Positions 1 to 8,330 of a stretch of 64,000 nucleotides of DNA are shown here, one piece after another (the stretch's first letter is position 1; the number at the start of each line of letters is the position of its first letter). Origin of the DNA: JAWPMV01 sp039819665 (lineage in GTDB: Bacteria > Bacteroidota > Bacteroidia > J057); contig JBCBRM010000048.1 in the NCBI GenBank assembly GCA_039819665.1, positions 1 to 64,000 on the forward strand, read 5' to 3'. Under the pieces are notes generated by a model. The model saw nothing but the letters and a program-made list of their open reading frames with translations. It ran no database searches and was not told where the DNA came from. The position numbers were made by a program, and so were the translations under genes.

Positions 1-438
1 CCGGTTTTAAGACTTTCTTGTCAATTTCGGGGTAATTACCCCAGTTTTTTCTTTCATATAGTTGAAGCATGAGGATTTGGTAAATTCTAAAGCTGATTCG
101 AGGGCAAGTGCAATCTATTGATTATCAAAACTTTATTATGTTTTATTGCAAATATTGCAAAGAATTTTATGCTTCAAGCATGCATAAATCTTATTTCCCG
201 ACATTCCCAAGATAAAGGAGTCTTAATTGGGAGATTATTCATATTTCGGAATATGCGAATTGTGACATATTCATGGTTAATTGTACTGATAATAAATTTA
301 ATCTGCTCGCAAATACACCGAAGAATACTTTAATGATAATTTAAGAGCTTCTATATTTTTAACTTAGTTCAAGGAATTTAAAGGACTCTGCTTTCATAAA
401 CTCTCCTGTAATTTACATAGATGATAGTCATTTAAAAG
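1..438. other. Intergenic left edge, no convincing gene
   Basis: No reading frame here looks coding. A 14-bp self-complementary stretch (GGGGTAATTACCCC, 29-42) followed by a run of six T could be a weak terminator for a gene to the left of the window. An open frame at 118-333 starts with TTG, is rich in I/L/F and has no recognisable motif, so it is not called. Confidence 0.4.
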
Positions 439-1299
439 CTAGTCATTTTTAAGGAATCTAAATTCGAGTAGCTCATACTCAGAACAGTATTTTTCAAAAT
501 GAGACTTAGTTCTATGATTTCTATGTAACTTTTCTTTTACCCATAGACTATCAATTAACTCTAAATATGTACTTAGAATACGTAATAGAGCTTCTTTTTT
601 AGGATCATCACTTACTGTAACTCGAAGGATGAAATTTTCAATAGTATGAAAGAAGTCGCTAAGTATAAGTGCTTGATAAATAGGATCTTCGTATTTATGG
701 AGGTGAATATAAATCTGTTTTTCAAGTTCTAGTTTTGAGCGTACATTAAGTATAATTTGTGCAATAGGCCTTTTTTCCATTTTTAGATAGTTTGAGAATC
801 TGATTGAGTATTTCATTAAGTGAGAAAGGCTATTATGAGTGCATTTAGGTACAGAATTACCCCTATAATGTTTAGATTTTAGCTCTAAGGCTTTATCTGA
901 AAACTCTTTCAACTGATCCCATTCTATAGGTTTTTGAAGAAATCGATCTACATAAGCCTGTTTGATTATCTGCTTAAACGTATAGGTTGATGAATCTGCT
1001 GAACAGAGCCATATTAAGGGAGGAAAAGAAGAAAAGTATTCGATTTGGTGAATGATGTCTAAAAATTGCCAACCATCAAGATAAGGCATGTGAAGATCCA
1101 GGAGAATTGCAAATAAAGCCGTTGAATTCTTTAACTCGTTTTCAAGGAAATAAAGAGCTTTTCTTGCATCGGAGAAACATTTAATAGAAAATTCTCCTCC
1201 GATACTTTCAAGGATATTTCTATAAACGGATAGGGTCGTTGCGTCATCTTCAACGATTATAATATAAGATCCAGAAGTAAGCTTAGCTGGAGGCTTCAA
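439..1299 (-). CDS. Response regulator, receiver domain plus unknown C-terminal helical region
   Basis: The N-terminal 130 residues are a receiver domain: acidic pocket E17-D18-D19, phosphoacceptor D68 in LLDLHMPYLDGW, a Ser/Ala stretch near residue 100 and the conserved K123 in LQKPIEW. Residues 150-286 are charged and helical with no recognised output domain and no helix-turn-helix, so it may work by protein contacts rather than DNA binding. No histidine kinase is adjacent; its upstream neighbour is an IS element inserted about 70 bp before its start codon, which may have separated it from its promoter or partner. Receiver assignment is firm; the role is unknown. Confidence 0.85.
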   Translation of the reverse strand: MKPPAKLTSGSYIIIVEDDATTLSVYRNILESIGGEFSIKCFSDARKALYFLENELKNSTALFAILLDLHMPYLDGWQFLDIIHQIEYFSSFPPLIWLCSADSSTYTFKQIIKQAYVDRFLQKPIEWDQLKEFSDKALELKSKHYRGNSVPKCTHNSLSHLMKYSIRFSNYLKMEKRPIAQIILNVRSKLELEKQIYIHLHKYEDPIYQALILSDFFHTIENFILRVTVSDDPKKEALLRILSTYLELIDSLWVKEKLHRNHRTKSHFEKYCSEYELLEFRFLKND

Positions 1300-1387
1300 A
1301 ATATTTCCTTTTTCCTGCGCTTAGTAAAAATCATAAATACTCACTACTTATTCAAATAAATATTGCTCACCGTGTCCTCTTCCCCTT

Positions 1388-2218
1388 TCATGCCACCGTT
1401 TTAAAGTAGAAATTCTGATTTAGCATTTCATACTGATCGGGAGTTTTGTATCCGATCGAGCTATGTGGTCTGATGGAATTGTAGTTATCCCACCAATCCT
1501 GGATCTGTTCATTTAGTATATCAATCGACTCAAACCATTCAAGGTTGAGGCATTCTTTTCTCAGGGTTCCATTGAGTCTTTCAATGATTCCATTTTGCGA
1601 GGGCTTTCCCGGCTGAATAAATCTGAGTTCTATCTCATGATTTTTAGTCCAAGCCTCTAATTTATGCGAGATAAACTCAGGTCCATTATCACATCGGATA
1701 TACTGAGGCTTACCTCTCCAGTCAAGAACTTTATCCAAGACTTCAATGAGGGTCTTGGCCGAGATGGAGGAAAAGGCTTCTGTCCAAAGTGCTTTTCTCG
1801 AGCATTCATCAATAATATTGACGATCCTCACTTTTTCTCCCTCAGGTCCTACTACCCAATCACTCAAGAAATCGACTGCCCAGCCTTGATTCAAATAGTC
1901 CGGAGCTAGCAGATCTTGATAGACTCTTCTGATCTTAGGCCTTTTGGGAGGAAGACGAAGATGTAATTCTTCTTCTTTCCAGATCCTATAGACCTTCTTA
2001 TGGTTCCAGGGATGGCCCTGGTTACGCAGATAGTGGAAAACCATCCAGAAACCCCAGCTGACAAAACGCTGAGTAATCTGATGAAGAAGGTCTGCGATAT
2101 AGTAATCCAACTGTTCAGGCCGATGGCCCCTTTTTCGTTTATAGTAACTCTGGCGACGAAAGCCCAGAACAACACACTTACGCCGAACACTATGATCCGG
2201 CTGAATCTGATCTACCAT
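1388..2218 (-). CDS. IS3-family transposase OrfB (DDE integrase)
   Basis: An rve-type catalytic core with the DDE triad visible as D116 (WAVDFLSD), D177 (RCDNGPEF) and E213 (NGIIERLNGTLRKE), preceded by an HTH_21-like N-terminal region. Length 276 aa is normal for IS3-family OrfB. Its ATG overlaps the end of orfA by 7 bp in the -1 frame, the usual arrangement for OrfAB production by frameshifting or translational coupling. No frame damage is seen, so it is probably active. Confidence 0.95.
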   Translation of the reverse strand: MVDQIQPDHSVRRKCVVLGFRRQSYYKRKRGHRPEQLDYYIADLLHQITQRFVSWGFWMVFHYLRNQGHPWNHKKVYRIWKEEELHLRLPPKRPKIRRVYQDLLAPDYLNQGWAVDFLSDWVVGPEGEKVRIVNIIDECSRKALWTEAFSSISAKTLIEVLDKVLDWRGKPQYIRCDNGPEFISHKLEAWTKNHEIELRFIQPGKPSQNGIIERLNGTLRKECLNLEWFESIDILNEQIQDWWDNYNSIRPHSSIGYKTPDQYEMLNQNFYFKTVA

Positions 2219-2511
2219 TTCTTCCCTTTGTCCCGGGCCGAAATCTTTTTTGCATACTCGTAGCCTTCTTGAAGAATCTCATGATCTATCATCAGCTCTG
2301 CATACATCTTTTTCAGACGGGCATTCTCTTGTTCTAGCTGTTTGATTTTTCGCTTGTCCTCATCCTGATCTATGGCCAAATCTCTTTTCCATTTGTAGAA
2401 AGTAGCGGGACTGATTTGATGGACACGGCAGATTTCTTCAATACTCTGGCCAGCATCAGCCTTAGCCAAAATCGCCATCCGTTGGGTCTCTGTGAATTTG
2501 CTTTTTTTCAT
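2212..2511 (-). CDS. IS3-family transposase OrfA (HTH_Tnp_1)
   Basis: A 99-residue protein with the N-terminal KFTETQRMAILAKADAG helix-turn-helix signature typical of IS3 OrfA, followed by a leucine-zipper-like helix (IKQLEQENARLKKMYAEL) that joins OrfA and OrfB in the active transposase. It binds the terminal inverted repeats. It lies directly upstream of orfB and inside the inverted repeats. Confidence 0.95.
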   Translation of the reverse strand: MKKSKFTETQRMAILAKADAGQSIEEICRVHQISPATFYKWKRDLAIDQDEDKRKIKQLEQENARLKKMYAELMIDHEILQEGYEYAKKISARDKGKKW

Positions 2512-2681
2512 TGCTGCTTTAATTGAATGTAAAAATTATCCATCATAAATTCTACTTTTCAATGGAGGCACGCTGGGGGAAGAGGACAACCGGAGGATTC
2601 TGATTCTTGAACAACTATAAATCAAGGAAAATTGGCAAAGAATTTGATTAAGGTATTCTGTTCATAATGTAAAAACCCCCT

Positions 2682-3266
2682 ATGCTACAAGAGCTGCGGG
2701 AGCATTACGCTTTTAAACTAGGATACCTGAGTGAAGAAGAAGCCATTGAAGTTATTTCCCTTGGTTATACCAAACTTCTTCCTCCGAAAACACTATTTCG
2801 AGAAGTAGGTCAAGAAGACTATAGATTAGTCTACGTCCTTAAAGGAATGCTCCGAACATATCATTTAAATGAAAAAGGAGTAGAAATTACTACTTTCTTA
2901 ACGTTTGAACATGATCATTCGATGAGTCTTCGTACGATTTTAAATGGCGAAGGAGCTAAGTATATGGTTGAATCTGTAGAAGAGACAATGCTACTTTGCA
3001 TTGATTATAGAAAACTATTAGAGGTTATAAAGAAAAATCCCCATTTTCAATCTGCTTACCGATTTTTCGCTGAAAAAGCCATACTAGAACTACTAAGGAG
3101 GATAGATGATTTTGTTCTTAAAAGTCCAGAGGAGAGATACTTAGAGCTCCTAAATAAGAGGCCAAATATTTTTTCCAGGATTGCAGCAAAAGATATTGCC
3201 TATTTTTTGGGAATAACTCCAGTATCACTAAGTAGAATTCGCAGAAGGGTTCAATTAAAAAATTAA
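2682..3266 (+). CDS. Crp/Fnr-family transcriptional regulator
   Basis: A 194-aa protein with a cyclic-nucleotide-binding-type beta barrel (about residues 20-110, including YVLKGMLRTYHLNEKGVE) and a C-terminal winged helix whose recognition region reads AAKDIAYFLGITPVSLSRIRRR. This is the common Bacteroidota Crp-like architecture. The canonical cAMP-contact arginine is not obvious, so the ligand is unknown. It stands alone: the IS element lies 90 bp upstream and a gene-poor stretch follows. A second protein of the same length and layout is encoded at 26585-27169. Confidence 0.88.
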   Translation: MLQELREHYAFKLGYLSEEEAIEVISLGYTKLLPPKTLFREVGQEDYRLVYVLKGMLRTYHLNEKGVEITTFLTFEHDHSMSLRTILNGEGAKYMVESVEETMLLCIDYRKLLEVIKKNPHFQSAYRFFAEKAILELLRRIDDFVLKSPEERYLELLNKRPNIFSRIAAKDIAYFLGITPVSLSRIRRRVQLKN

Positions 3267-3479
3267 AAAATTATCTTTTGTTAATAGAGAATTGAATTCT
3301 TTCAGATAACTTCATAAAATCTTGATTAAGTATCACACCTATTCTCAATTCTTTAAACATCCTGTTAGAAATCATTTAGGAATAAACCGAAATAGGTTTA
3401 GACTTCTTTATGAATTACTGCTGATAAAGAAACGATACAATACAATTGAGCTCAAGGAAATATATTCTCAATTGATTGT

Positions 3480-3592
3480 GTGTTAGTTCAATACCAAATT
3501 GAGCCATTATGCAGTGCCTTGCAACCGAGGCACACTGACCATGTTGTTTAAAGTCTAGGGCTTCCAGAATTTCGGAGTCTCTAGGCTTTTTT
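3480..3592 (+). ncRNA. Candidate small RNA with terminator
   Basis: A short hairpin (GTGCCTT 3514-3520 pairing with GAGGCAC 3527-3533) is followed by a longer imperfect stem (3552-3565 with 3572-3585) that ends in TTTTTT, an intrinsic-terminator layout. No gene lies upstream on this strand after the Crp gene ends 215 bp earlier, so this may be a free-standing transcript. It could also be only the terminator of a long crp 3' UTR. Confidence 0.35.
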
Positions 3593-3899
3593 AGGAAATT
3601 GATAGTCTAGCCGATAGGTAATTCGAACCCATCTGATATCCCATTACGCATAATGGGGTATTCTTATTTTATATTAAATAAAAGTAAGATTTAGATAAGG
3701 AAATATGGTTATCTGAAATTTCAGATAACTATTTTCTGAGACTTGAGATGAAATATAGGATAAAATTTTCTGGACTTTACTCCAAAGTATTCTATATAAC
3801 GGTACCATAAAAGAGCCCTTTCTTGTCAGAGAGTTCCCCTTTTCAACATAAATCACAACTCAATAATGGCTGTAGATTATTGATAGAGTTTTTGAATTT

Positions 3900-3931
3900 A
3901 AAAAGGGAGCTTTCCAGGTGGAAAGTCTCCC
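3900..3931 (-). terminator. Hairpin with T-run reading leftwards
   Basis: GGGAGCTTTCC (3905-3915) pairs with GGAAAGTCTCCC (3920-3931) around a 4-nt loop; read on the minus strand the stem is followed by TTTTT. No gene on the minus strand is seen upstream of it, so the transcript it would end is unexplained. Confidence 0.4.
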
Positions 3932-4586
3932 TACGCTCAAGGAAATATAGAAATATGTCATTAGACAAGGAGACGCTGCTGGGATGAAATTTGGATATAA
4001 TTCCTAGCGAACTATTGTAATCAATTAACAGGTAGTTAATTCATGTTTTTTAATTCGATACAGATAGATACTAAATTCATAAATCAGAAACCCCAGTCAA
4101 AGATTTTTAACATACGGACATAACTCAATGGCATAGTAAGTTGATTACTTCTTTACTGTGTCATTTTGATTTATGAATCTACTTTGCCCTTCTAGATTTG
4201 GAATCAGAATAATTGTAATCCAACAATACTTTTATCCTATCTAACAGATCAATTATTTCAAGATACGTAATTTCAAAAATTATATATTGTTTTTCTAATA
4301 TTTATATCCGAACGGTAAGTAATCGCGATTGAATAGAAAATATAAATATCAAAAATAAAGTATTCTGGTTTTAGTTTAACAAATCAAACTTTTATATCCC
4401 GTACTTATTGCATGTAGCATTATTCTACTCTTTGTAAAACCATAGTTTACTAACTGGTAAATATCTTGGTTCAAAAAATCGCATTTAGAAGCCGAATGAA
4501 ATTGAGTTAATGATAAATCCGATTAATTTAAAAGATGTTCAAAATACCAGCTACTGTATAATTTTTAAAAATGATAAAGAACAACT

Positions 4587-5078
4587 TTGTCTGATTGGAA
4601 GCATGTTTCTTTAATATTAGTCAGACATGCAAGATTTATTATATATCTCTTGCATGTCCATAGCCAAGGAGCCAATACTTCTATTGTCCGAGCGACAGCC
4701 TTCTGTGATAAAAGAGGTTGGTATAGGTTTTATAATCCGCTTCAATCAAGTAGATATATTCTATCCATTCAAAATGGAACAGATACTGAACCTTTAGAGA
4801 ATGTTATAGATTTTGTAGAAATCCAAACTGTGCCTGCACTGGTTAGGACAGATAATGGTTCGTAAGATTTGGTTCTTATGCGTAGAGCGTAGTATATAAG
4901 TACAAAAGGTAGTTTGAATGGAACGGTTAATATCCGCTTTTACTACCCTAAAGCAGAGTGGGATGCCTTACAGGATTCGGCTGTAGATTTAGCAAATAAT
5001 TTTTGAAAGCCCAAGGGGAGCGGAGATCAAGAAATTCTTAAAGAGATAAATTATCACGAAAAATTAAGTATTACCTAA
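4587..5078 (+). pseudogene. Decayed exported-protein gene (Bacteroidota surface-protein type)
   Basis: One reading frame gives protein-like text over about 160 codons but is cut by in-frame stops at 4863 (TAA), 4890 (TAG) and near 5004 (TGA), ending with TAA at 5076-5078. The pieces FCDKRGWYRFYNP, VLMRRAxYIST and NIRFYYPKAEWDAL follow an order I recall from large extracellular T9SS-type Bacteroidota proteins (segment around a GW..Y/F motif, then an R.W motif, then VRFYY). Family assignment is inference from memory. Retention of one frame across three stops argues for a real but dead gene. An 11-bp perfect hairpin stem (4624-4634 / 4648-4658) lies in its 5' part. A strong terminator hairpin follows at 5104-5135. 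Confidence 0.5.
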
Positions 5079-5103
5079 GAGCTTTATTGGTTGAAAGATT
5101 AGG

Positions 5104-5140
5104 GGCCATCGGGAAAAGAAAACTTCCCGATGGCCTTTCT
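5104..5140 (+). terminator. Intrinsic terminator
   Basis: An 11-bp perfect stem, GGCCATCGGGA (5104-5114) with TCCCGATGGCC (5125-5135), 10-nt A-rich loop, followed by TTTCT. It sits directly after the decayed gene on this strand and between convergent genes. Confidence 0.65.
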
Positions 5141-5212
5141 CCTAAAAATAAAAAGAGAGTGATGATCAAATTTCTGGTTTGCTTGATATATTCGAAGCTA
5201 GACAAGCCTCAA

Positions 5213-5587
5213 TTATTCCTTGATCTTCCTTCGCTTAATCTTAAACTGAGGGCTATGAGAATCAACAGTTTTAGGTTCAAGAGAAATGTCTCTTTGTGGG
5301 AAATGTTGATTTAGGATATAATTTAATCTATGTCTAAACCAATATTCAGCCCTTTCTGTCCATGAGTATTCTTCAAATAGTATGTTAATACTTTCCTCAG
5401 TAGACGTATCAAAATCCTTCAAGCCTATATACAAGGGGAGGAGCTTTTGGGCAATAAAGAGGTCAATTATCCGCTTACCTTCCAGCTGTATAATTACCCT
5501 GAGCTTTTTTAATAAAGGATTTTGATCGAATGAATCACTCTTGGATCCAGGTGTCTTATTGATATGTTGATTTGTTGGTTTATCCAT
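5213..5587 (-). CDS. Hypothetical protein, 124 aa
   Basis: Not recognised. The product is charged and mostly helical, with KKLRVIIQLEGKRIIDLFIAQKLLPLY and ERAEYWFRHRLNYILNQ as its most protein-like parts and a basic tail (KIKRRKIKE). No signal peptide and no transmembrane segment. It converges on the decayed gene and its terminator. The opposite-strand frame at 5087-5314 is poorer in composition and treated as a shadow. Confidence 0.5.
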   Translation of the reverse strand: MDKPTNQHINKTPGSKSDSFDQNPLLKKLRVIIQLEGKRIIDLFIAQKLLPLYIGLKDFDTSTEESINILFEEYSWTERAEYWFRHRLNYILNQHFPQRDISLEPKTVDSHSPQFKIKRRKIKE

Positions 5588-6101
5588 CTTGTAATTTGTG
5601 CTTTTCTGAAAAGTCAGGATAAACTAAATATTTTACAATACACTGTTTAGATTCTACCTGCAAGGCTGATTAGCCGAGATCAAGTAAATTTCTTGATAAT
5701 GTAAAAATATCTCTCAGAATGTCATCACCTTGTTCAAAATCAATCTATTTGTAAGAATTCATCTCCACCTGAATAAAAATGATTGGTAAAGCGAAGCATG
5801 AAGACGCTTTTCTGGAAATTATACATAAAATGATGACATCAAAATAAGATCAATTATCTAATCAGCTGTGTAAGTATTGAAATAGCTTTATAAGCATTAT
5901 TTAATTGAATCATATGCTTAAGCGTGTTTTTATGAGTATCAGCCTTCCAAATTTTCACTGATAATTACCCGTAAATTTTTGATAATTCTTTGATAATGAG
6001 CGAAAACCTAAGCTGGGTAATATCCTTAATAGGAGGTGATTATTTGTTAAGATGAAAGAGTAGAAATTTACATCTAGATACCCATAAATAACCTAAAATA
6101 G
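5588..6101. other. Intergenic region with one strong Shine-Dalgarno-like sequence
   Basis: No protein gene found. TAGGAGGTGATT near 6030-6041 is an almost perfect anti-16S match, unusual in Bacteroidota, but the frames that follow are tiny (a four-codon ATG AAA GAG TAG at about 6052). The next gene starts 60 bp later and cannot be extended back to this site because of an in-frame stop just before its ATG. Confidence 0.35.
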
Positions 6102-6803
6102 ATGATAAATAGTCTCTACTTCATTACTTGCATACTAGCACTACTTTTAGGTGCTCCCTCAACTGAAGGATACCAACTAAGCAAAGAAGAATTAGAATTG
6201 AAGGTGAGTCAAGGGGAGTCTTTGCAAGGTATGGATCTTAGCGGTTTAGATCTTAGAGGTGCTAAGCTGCAGGGAGCAAAAATGCTAGAAACAAATCTAA
6301 GTCATACTGATTTACGAGGGGCAAGATTAGAAGGAGCTTTTCTACAAAAAGCGGATTTACGTGCCGCTAAAATTTCTTACGCTGATTTAAGCAATGTATC
6401 TTTTCAAGGGGCTAAGTTTGATACAAGCAGACAGGTAGGTATGAAGCTGGATAGATCGAATTTCTCTCAAACAAAAATCGGGCAGGTGACATGGATAGAT
6501 GTCTCATGCAAGTTTTGCAATTTCACCCAGTCTAAATTAAAACTTTCTCACTTATCCGGTACCTTTTTCTACGCGGATTTCTCGAAATCAGACCTTAGCG
6601 GAGCCAAGATGTCGGGAATAAAAATGCAAGGGGTGAAGTTTCATGGGAGCGAGCTCAAAGGAGTAGATTTTAGCAATAGCAAATTAGATGGTGCGGAATT
6701 TTACAGAGCTAATCTTAGCCAAGCTACCCTTACAAATGTATCTGTCAAAGGGGCGGAGTTCTCTCAGGCAAATCTTAAAGGAGCCATTTTAGATAAAAAA
6801 TAG
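6102..6803 (+). CDS. Exported pentapeptide-repeat protein
   Basis: A signal peptide (MINSLYFITCILALLLGAPS, cleavage after about residue 20-23) precedes a short linker and then continuous A(D/N)LXX-type pentapeptide repeats from about residue 40 to the end (LSGLDLRGAKLQGAKM, LRGARLEGAFLQKADLRAA and so on), which fold as a right-handed quadrilateral beta helix. A central stretch with two cysteines (CKFCNF) interrupts the regular repeats. Export to the periplasm or surface is predicted; binding partner unknown. No sorting tail of the T9SS type is visible. Confidence 0.88.
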   Translation: MINSLYFITCILALLLGAPSTEGYQLSKEELELKVSQGESLQGMDLSGLDLRGAKLQGAKMLETNLSHTDLRGARLEGAFLQKADLRAAKISYADLSNVSFQGAKFDTSRQVGMKLDRSNFSQTKIGQVTWIDVSCKFCNFTQSKLKLSHLSGTFFYADFSKSDLSGAKMSGIKMQGVKFHGSELKGVDFSNSKLDGAEFYRANLSQATLTNVSVKGAEFSQANLKGAILDKK

Positions 6804-6934
6804 AAATTCAAGTCCGTTTTCAGTTGTTATCCCAGAAGGCTTGGTGTAGGAAGTATATGCAAAGCTCATCCATTGAGTTTTTCCGTTTGGATTGCTTTAG
6901 CTAACTCTGGACTAAGCTCAAAATAGAGTTATAA

Positions 6935-7084
6935 ATGAAAGTACTATTAGATCAATTCGAAAGTCTGATTCTGGGAGATTTAATGGATGGACTAAAAAAA
7001 AGAAATTTAGTTCCAATGAAATTACTCAAACCCAAACGCTTCAACCTAATAAGGAAGGAATTGATCATTTACAGCAGCAAGTGA
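6935..7084 (+). other. Displaced 5' reading frame of the following gene (49 codons)
   Basis: ATG at 6935 opens a frame beginning MKVLLDQFESLILGDLMDGLK and stopping with TGA at 7082-7084. The frame of the next gene is open upstream from 6916 but has no ATG, GTG or TTG before 7081. The two frames meet at a run of eight A (6994-7001): reading one extra base there joins them into a single product of about 222 aa. This fits polymerase slippage, a real frameshift mutation or a homopolymer sequencing error. Confidence 0.5.
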
Positions 7085-7602
7085 TAATTTCAGATGAAAA
7101 GTGGAAAATACTGCTAGAGTTCTTTGATCAGAATAAAGACTATTTAGAAAACCTAGATTTTGCCGAAGATAAACTCATAAACTTATCGGCGGGGCAGTTG
7201 AAATTGACTTTAGCCTTGTTGCTAATCAATAGGTTTGAAAAACAAAGAGTCCCTATTAAAAATCAGGCTTTTAAATATAAACTTATAGCTTTGATTTATG
7301 CATTGAAAACTTGTAAGGAGTTTCAACTGAGTAGTATTGATAGAAAATATAGAAATATTCAAAAGATCATATTTCTTTTTGAAGATCGGACTTATTTTCC
7401 CATTACACTTCATCTCCCCTTGACCTTGATCGGTAAGACGCTCCTCAATGCAGATAGTAATAAATATAAATATTGCGGCATTATAGAAGGCCAGATATTT
7501 AGCAAGGAGGAGATTACACATATAATTTTTGGGCTTTTCCCTGAAAGAAAAGAGAAGATGGGGGATAATCTAAAATATATCAACTCTTTACTTTCAGATT
7601 GA
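7081..7602 (+). CDS. Unrecognised protein, paralogue of the one at 14340-15065; 5' end probably frameshifted
   Basis: Function unknown. The segment SSIDRKYRNIQKIIFLF followed by PITLHLPLTLIGKTLLN aligns with ESLDGKYRKIQKVIFIL and VNFLIPFTISGKKPIN in the 241-aa protein at 14340, so the two are members of one family. From the GTG at 7081 the protein is 173 aa, about 60 residues shorter at the N terminus than its paralogue; the missing part is present upstream in two frames around an A8 run, so the intact product probably starts at 6935. No signal peptide or transmembrane segment. Located just before another unknown gene and the 3' end of the giant T9SS gene. Confidence 0.65.
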   Translation: MIISDEKWKILLEFFDQNKDYLENLDFAEDKLINLSAGQLKLTLALLLINRFEKQRVPIKNQAFKYKLIALIYALKTCKEFQLSSIDRKYRNIQKIIFLFEDRTYFPITLHLPLTLIGKTLLNADSNKYKYCGIIEGQIFSKEEITHIIFGLFPERKEKMGDNLKYINSLLSD

Positions 7603-7724
7603 ACATTCGCTCAAAATCGTCATGTGGGAAGGGGGGCATAGAGGAAAATCCTGAATATTGATTTCTGAACAAGTAGGCCTCACCGAAGTTATTATGCTGT
7701 ATAATAGGTTCTTACTTCTTCGAA

Positions 7725-8126
7725 ATGAATCAAAATATAGGAATTATAAAACCAGAGGATATCTCCCTAAAAAGGCAATTTAATCTTGGCAAGATCGAAT
7801 TGAATTTGATAAACTTCTTATTGGGAAAGAGGACGGATTTTTATGATGCTTCCAACAGACCCTATTGGTGGGAAATAAATTTCCCAGAATTTAAGAGAAG
7901 CTACATATCAACAGAGAAGTCCAGCTTTGAAGAAGCGGTTTCGAAACTTATTGAAAGGGAGCTTCTATTTTTCCAATACGAATGGGAAGAGAGTAGGGGA
8001 GGACATTTAGAGCTTATTACAATAGCCCCTATTTTGTTGTATGCGAAAAGATTGGCGAATCTAAAGGTGCAAGGGTATTACAGGCTCCCTCTTTGGGAGG
8101 CTCCCCTAGATCCAGAGATTTGCTAA
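7725..8126 (+). CDS. Hypothetical protein, 133 aa
   Basis: Not recognised. Composition is that of a real soluble protein: aromatic-rich (RPYWWEINFPEFKRSY, FFQYEWEE) with alternating helices and strands and no export signal. It follows the previous unknown gene on the same strand by 122 bp and converges with the giant T9SS gene, separated by a bidirectional hairpin at 8254-8284. It may belong with the family-A gene upstream, but this is only proximity. Confidence 0.6.
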   Translation: MNQNIGIIKPEDISLKRQFNLGKIELNLINFLLGKRTDFYDASNRPYWWEINFPEFKRSYISTEKSSFEEAVSKLIERELLFFQYEWEESRGGHLELITIAPILLYAKRLANLKVQGYYRLPLWEAPLDPEIC

Positions 8127-8244
8127 AGCTCAAAAAGCACAAGCTATTTATATTCAAGTATGAAAAGAAAATCCATCATCTTTCTTCTGTAATAAAAGGT
8201 ATTTTAACTTTGTTGTATAGGAATCAGTATTAACCTTCTTACTT

Positions 8245-8284
8245 GAAAAGAAAAATCGGCCCGGATTTTAATTCCAGGCCGATT
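8245..8284 (-). terminator. Intrinsic terminator of the giant T9SS gene
   Basis: AATCGGCCCGG (8254-8264) and CCAGGCCGATT (8274-8284) form an 11-bp stem with one mismatch; on the minus strand it is followed by TTTTTCTTTTC. It lies about 45 bp after the stop codon of the 1920-residue gene. Confidence 0.7.
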
Positions 8285-8330
8285 AATCTTAGCTAAGCAA
8301 TATGAACTGATTATTCCATGAACCTTAGCC

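Larger units (their letters stand above)
1369..2592 (-). mobile_element. Complete IS3-family insertion sequence (IS407-like group) with 4-bp target duplication
   Basis: Two genes (orfA 2212-2511, orfB 1388-2218) lie between imperfect terminal inverted repeats. The outer 13 bases TGTCCTCTTCCCC at 1373-1385 match the complement of 2576-2588 exactly, and the repeat continues to about 25 bp with five mismatches. The element begins TG and ends CA. The tetranucleotide ACCG is present directly outside both ends (1369-1372 and 2589-2592), as expected for a 4-bp duplication of the IS407 group. Element length is 1216 bp. Intact genes and a clean duplication indicate a recent insertion. Confidence 0.93.
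3267..4586. other. Gene-poor region with RNA-like hairpins
   Basis: No credible protein gene across 1.3 kb. It holds the candidate small RNA at 3480-3590 and a hairpin followed by T-run in minus orientation at 3900-3931. The 15-mer GCTCAAGGAAATATA occurs twice (3450-3464 and 3935-3949). The AT content and lack of frames suggest decayed sequence. Confidence 0.45.

Noticed and set aside
118..333. 71-codon plus-strand frame beginning with TTG
   Set aside because: Hydrophobic composition without motifs, no good start, and no neighbour context; likely chance.
3612..3660. Sequence resembling a tRNA T-loop (ATTCGAACCC)
   Set aside because: No acceptor or anticodon stems could be placed around it, so no tRNA.
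5087..5314. Plus-strand frame opposite the 5213-5587 gene
   Set aside because: Contains the terminator hairpin at 5104-5135 and is poorer in composition than the minus-strand gene.
6030..6060. Strong Shine-Dalgarno sequence as start of a gene
   Set aside because: Frames downstream are four to six codons long, and the pentapeptide gene is separated from it by an in-frame stop.
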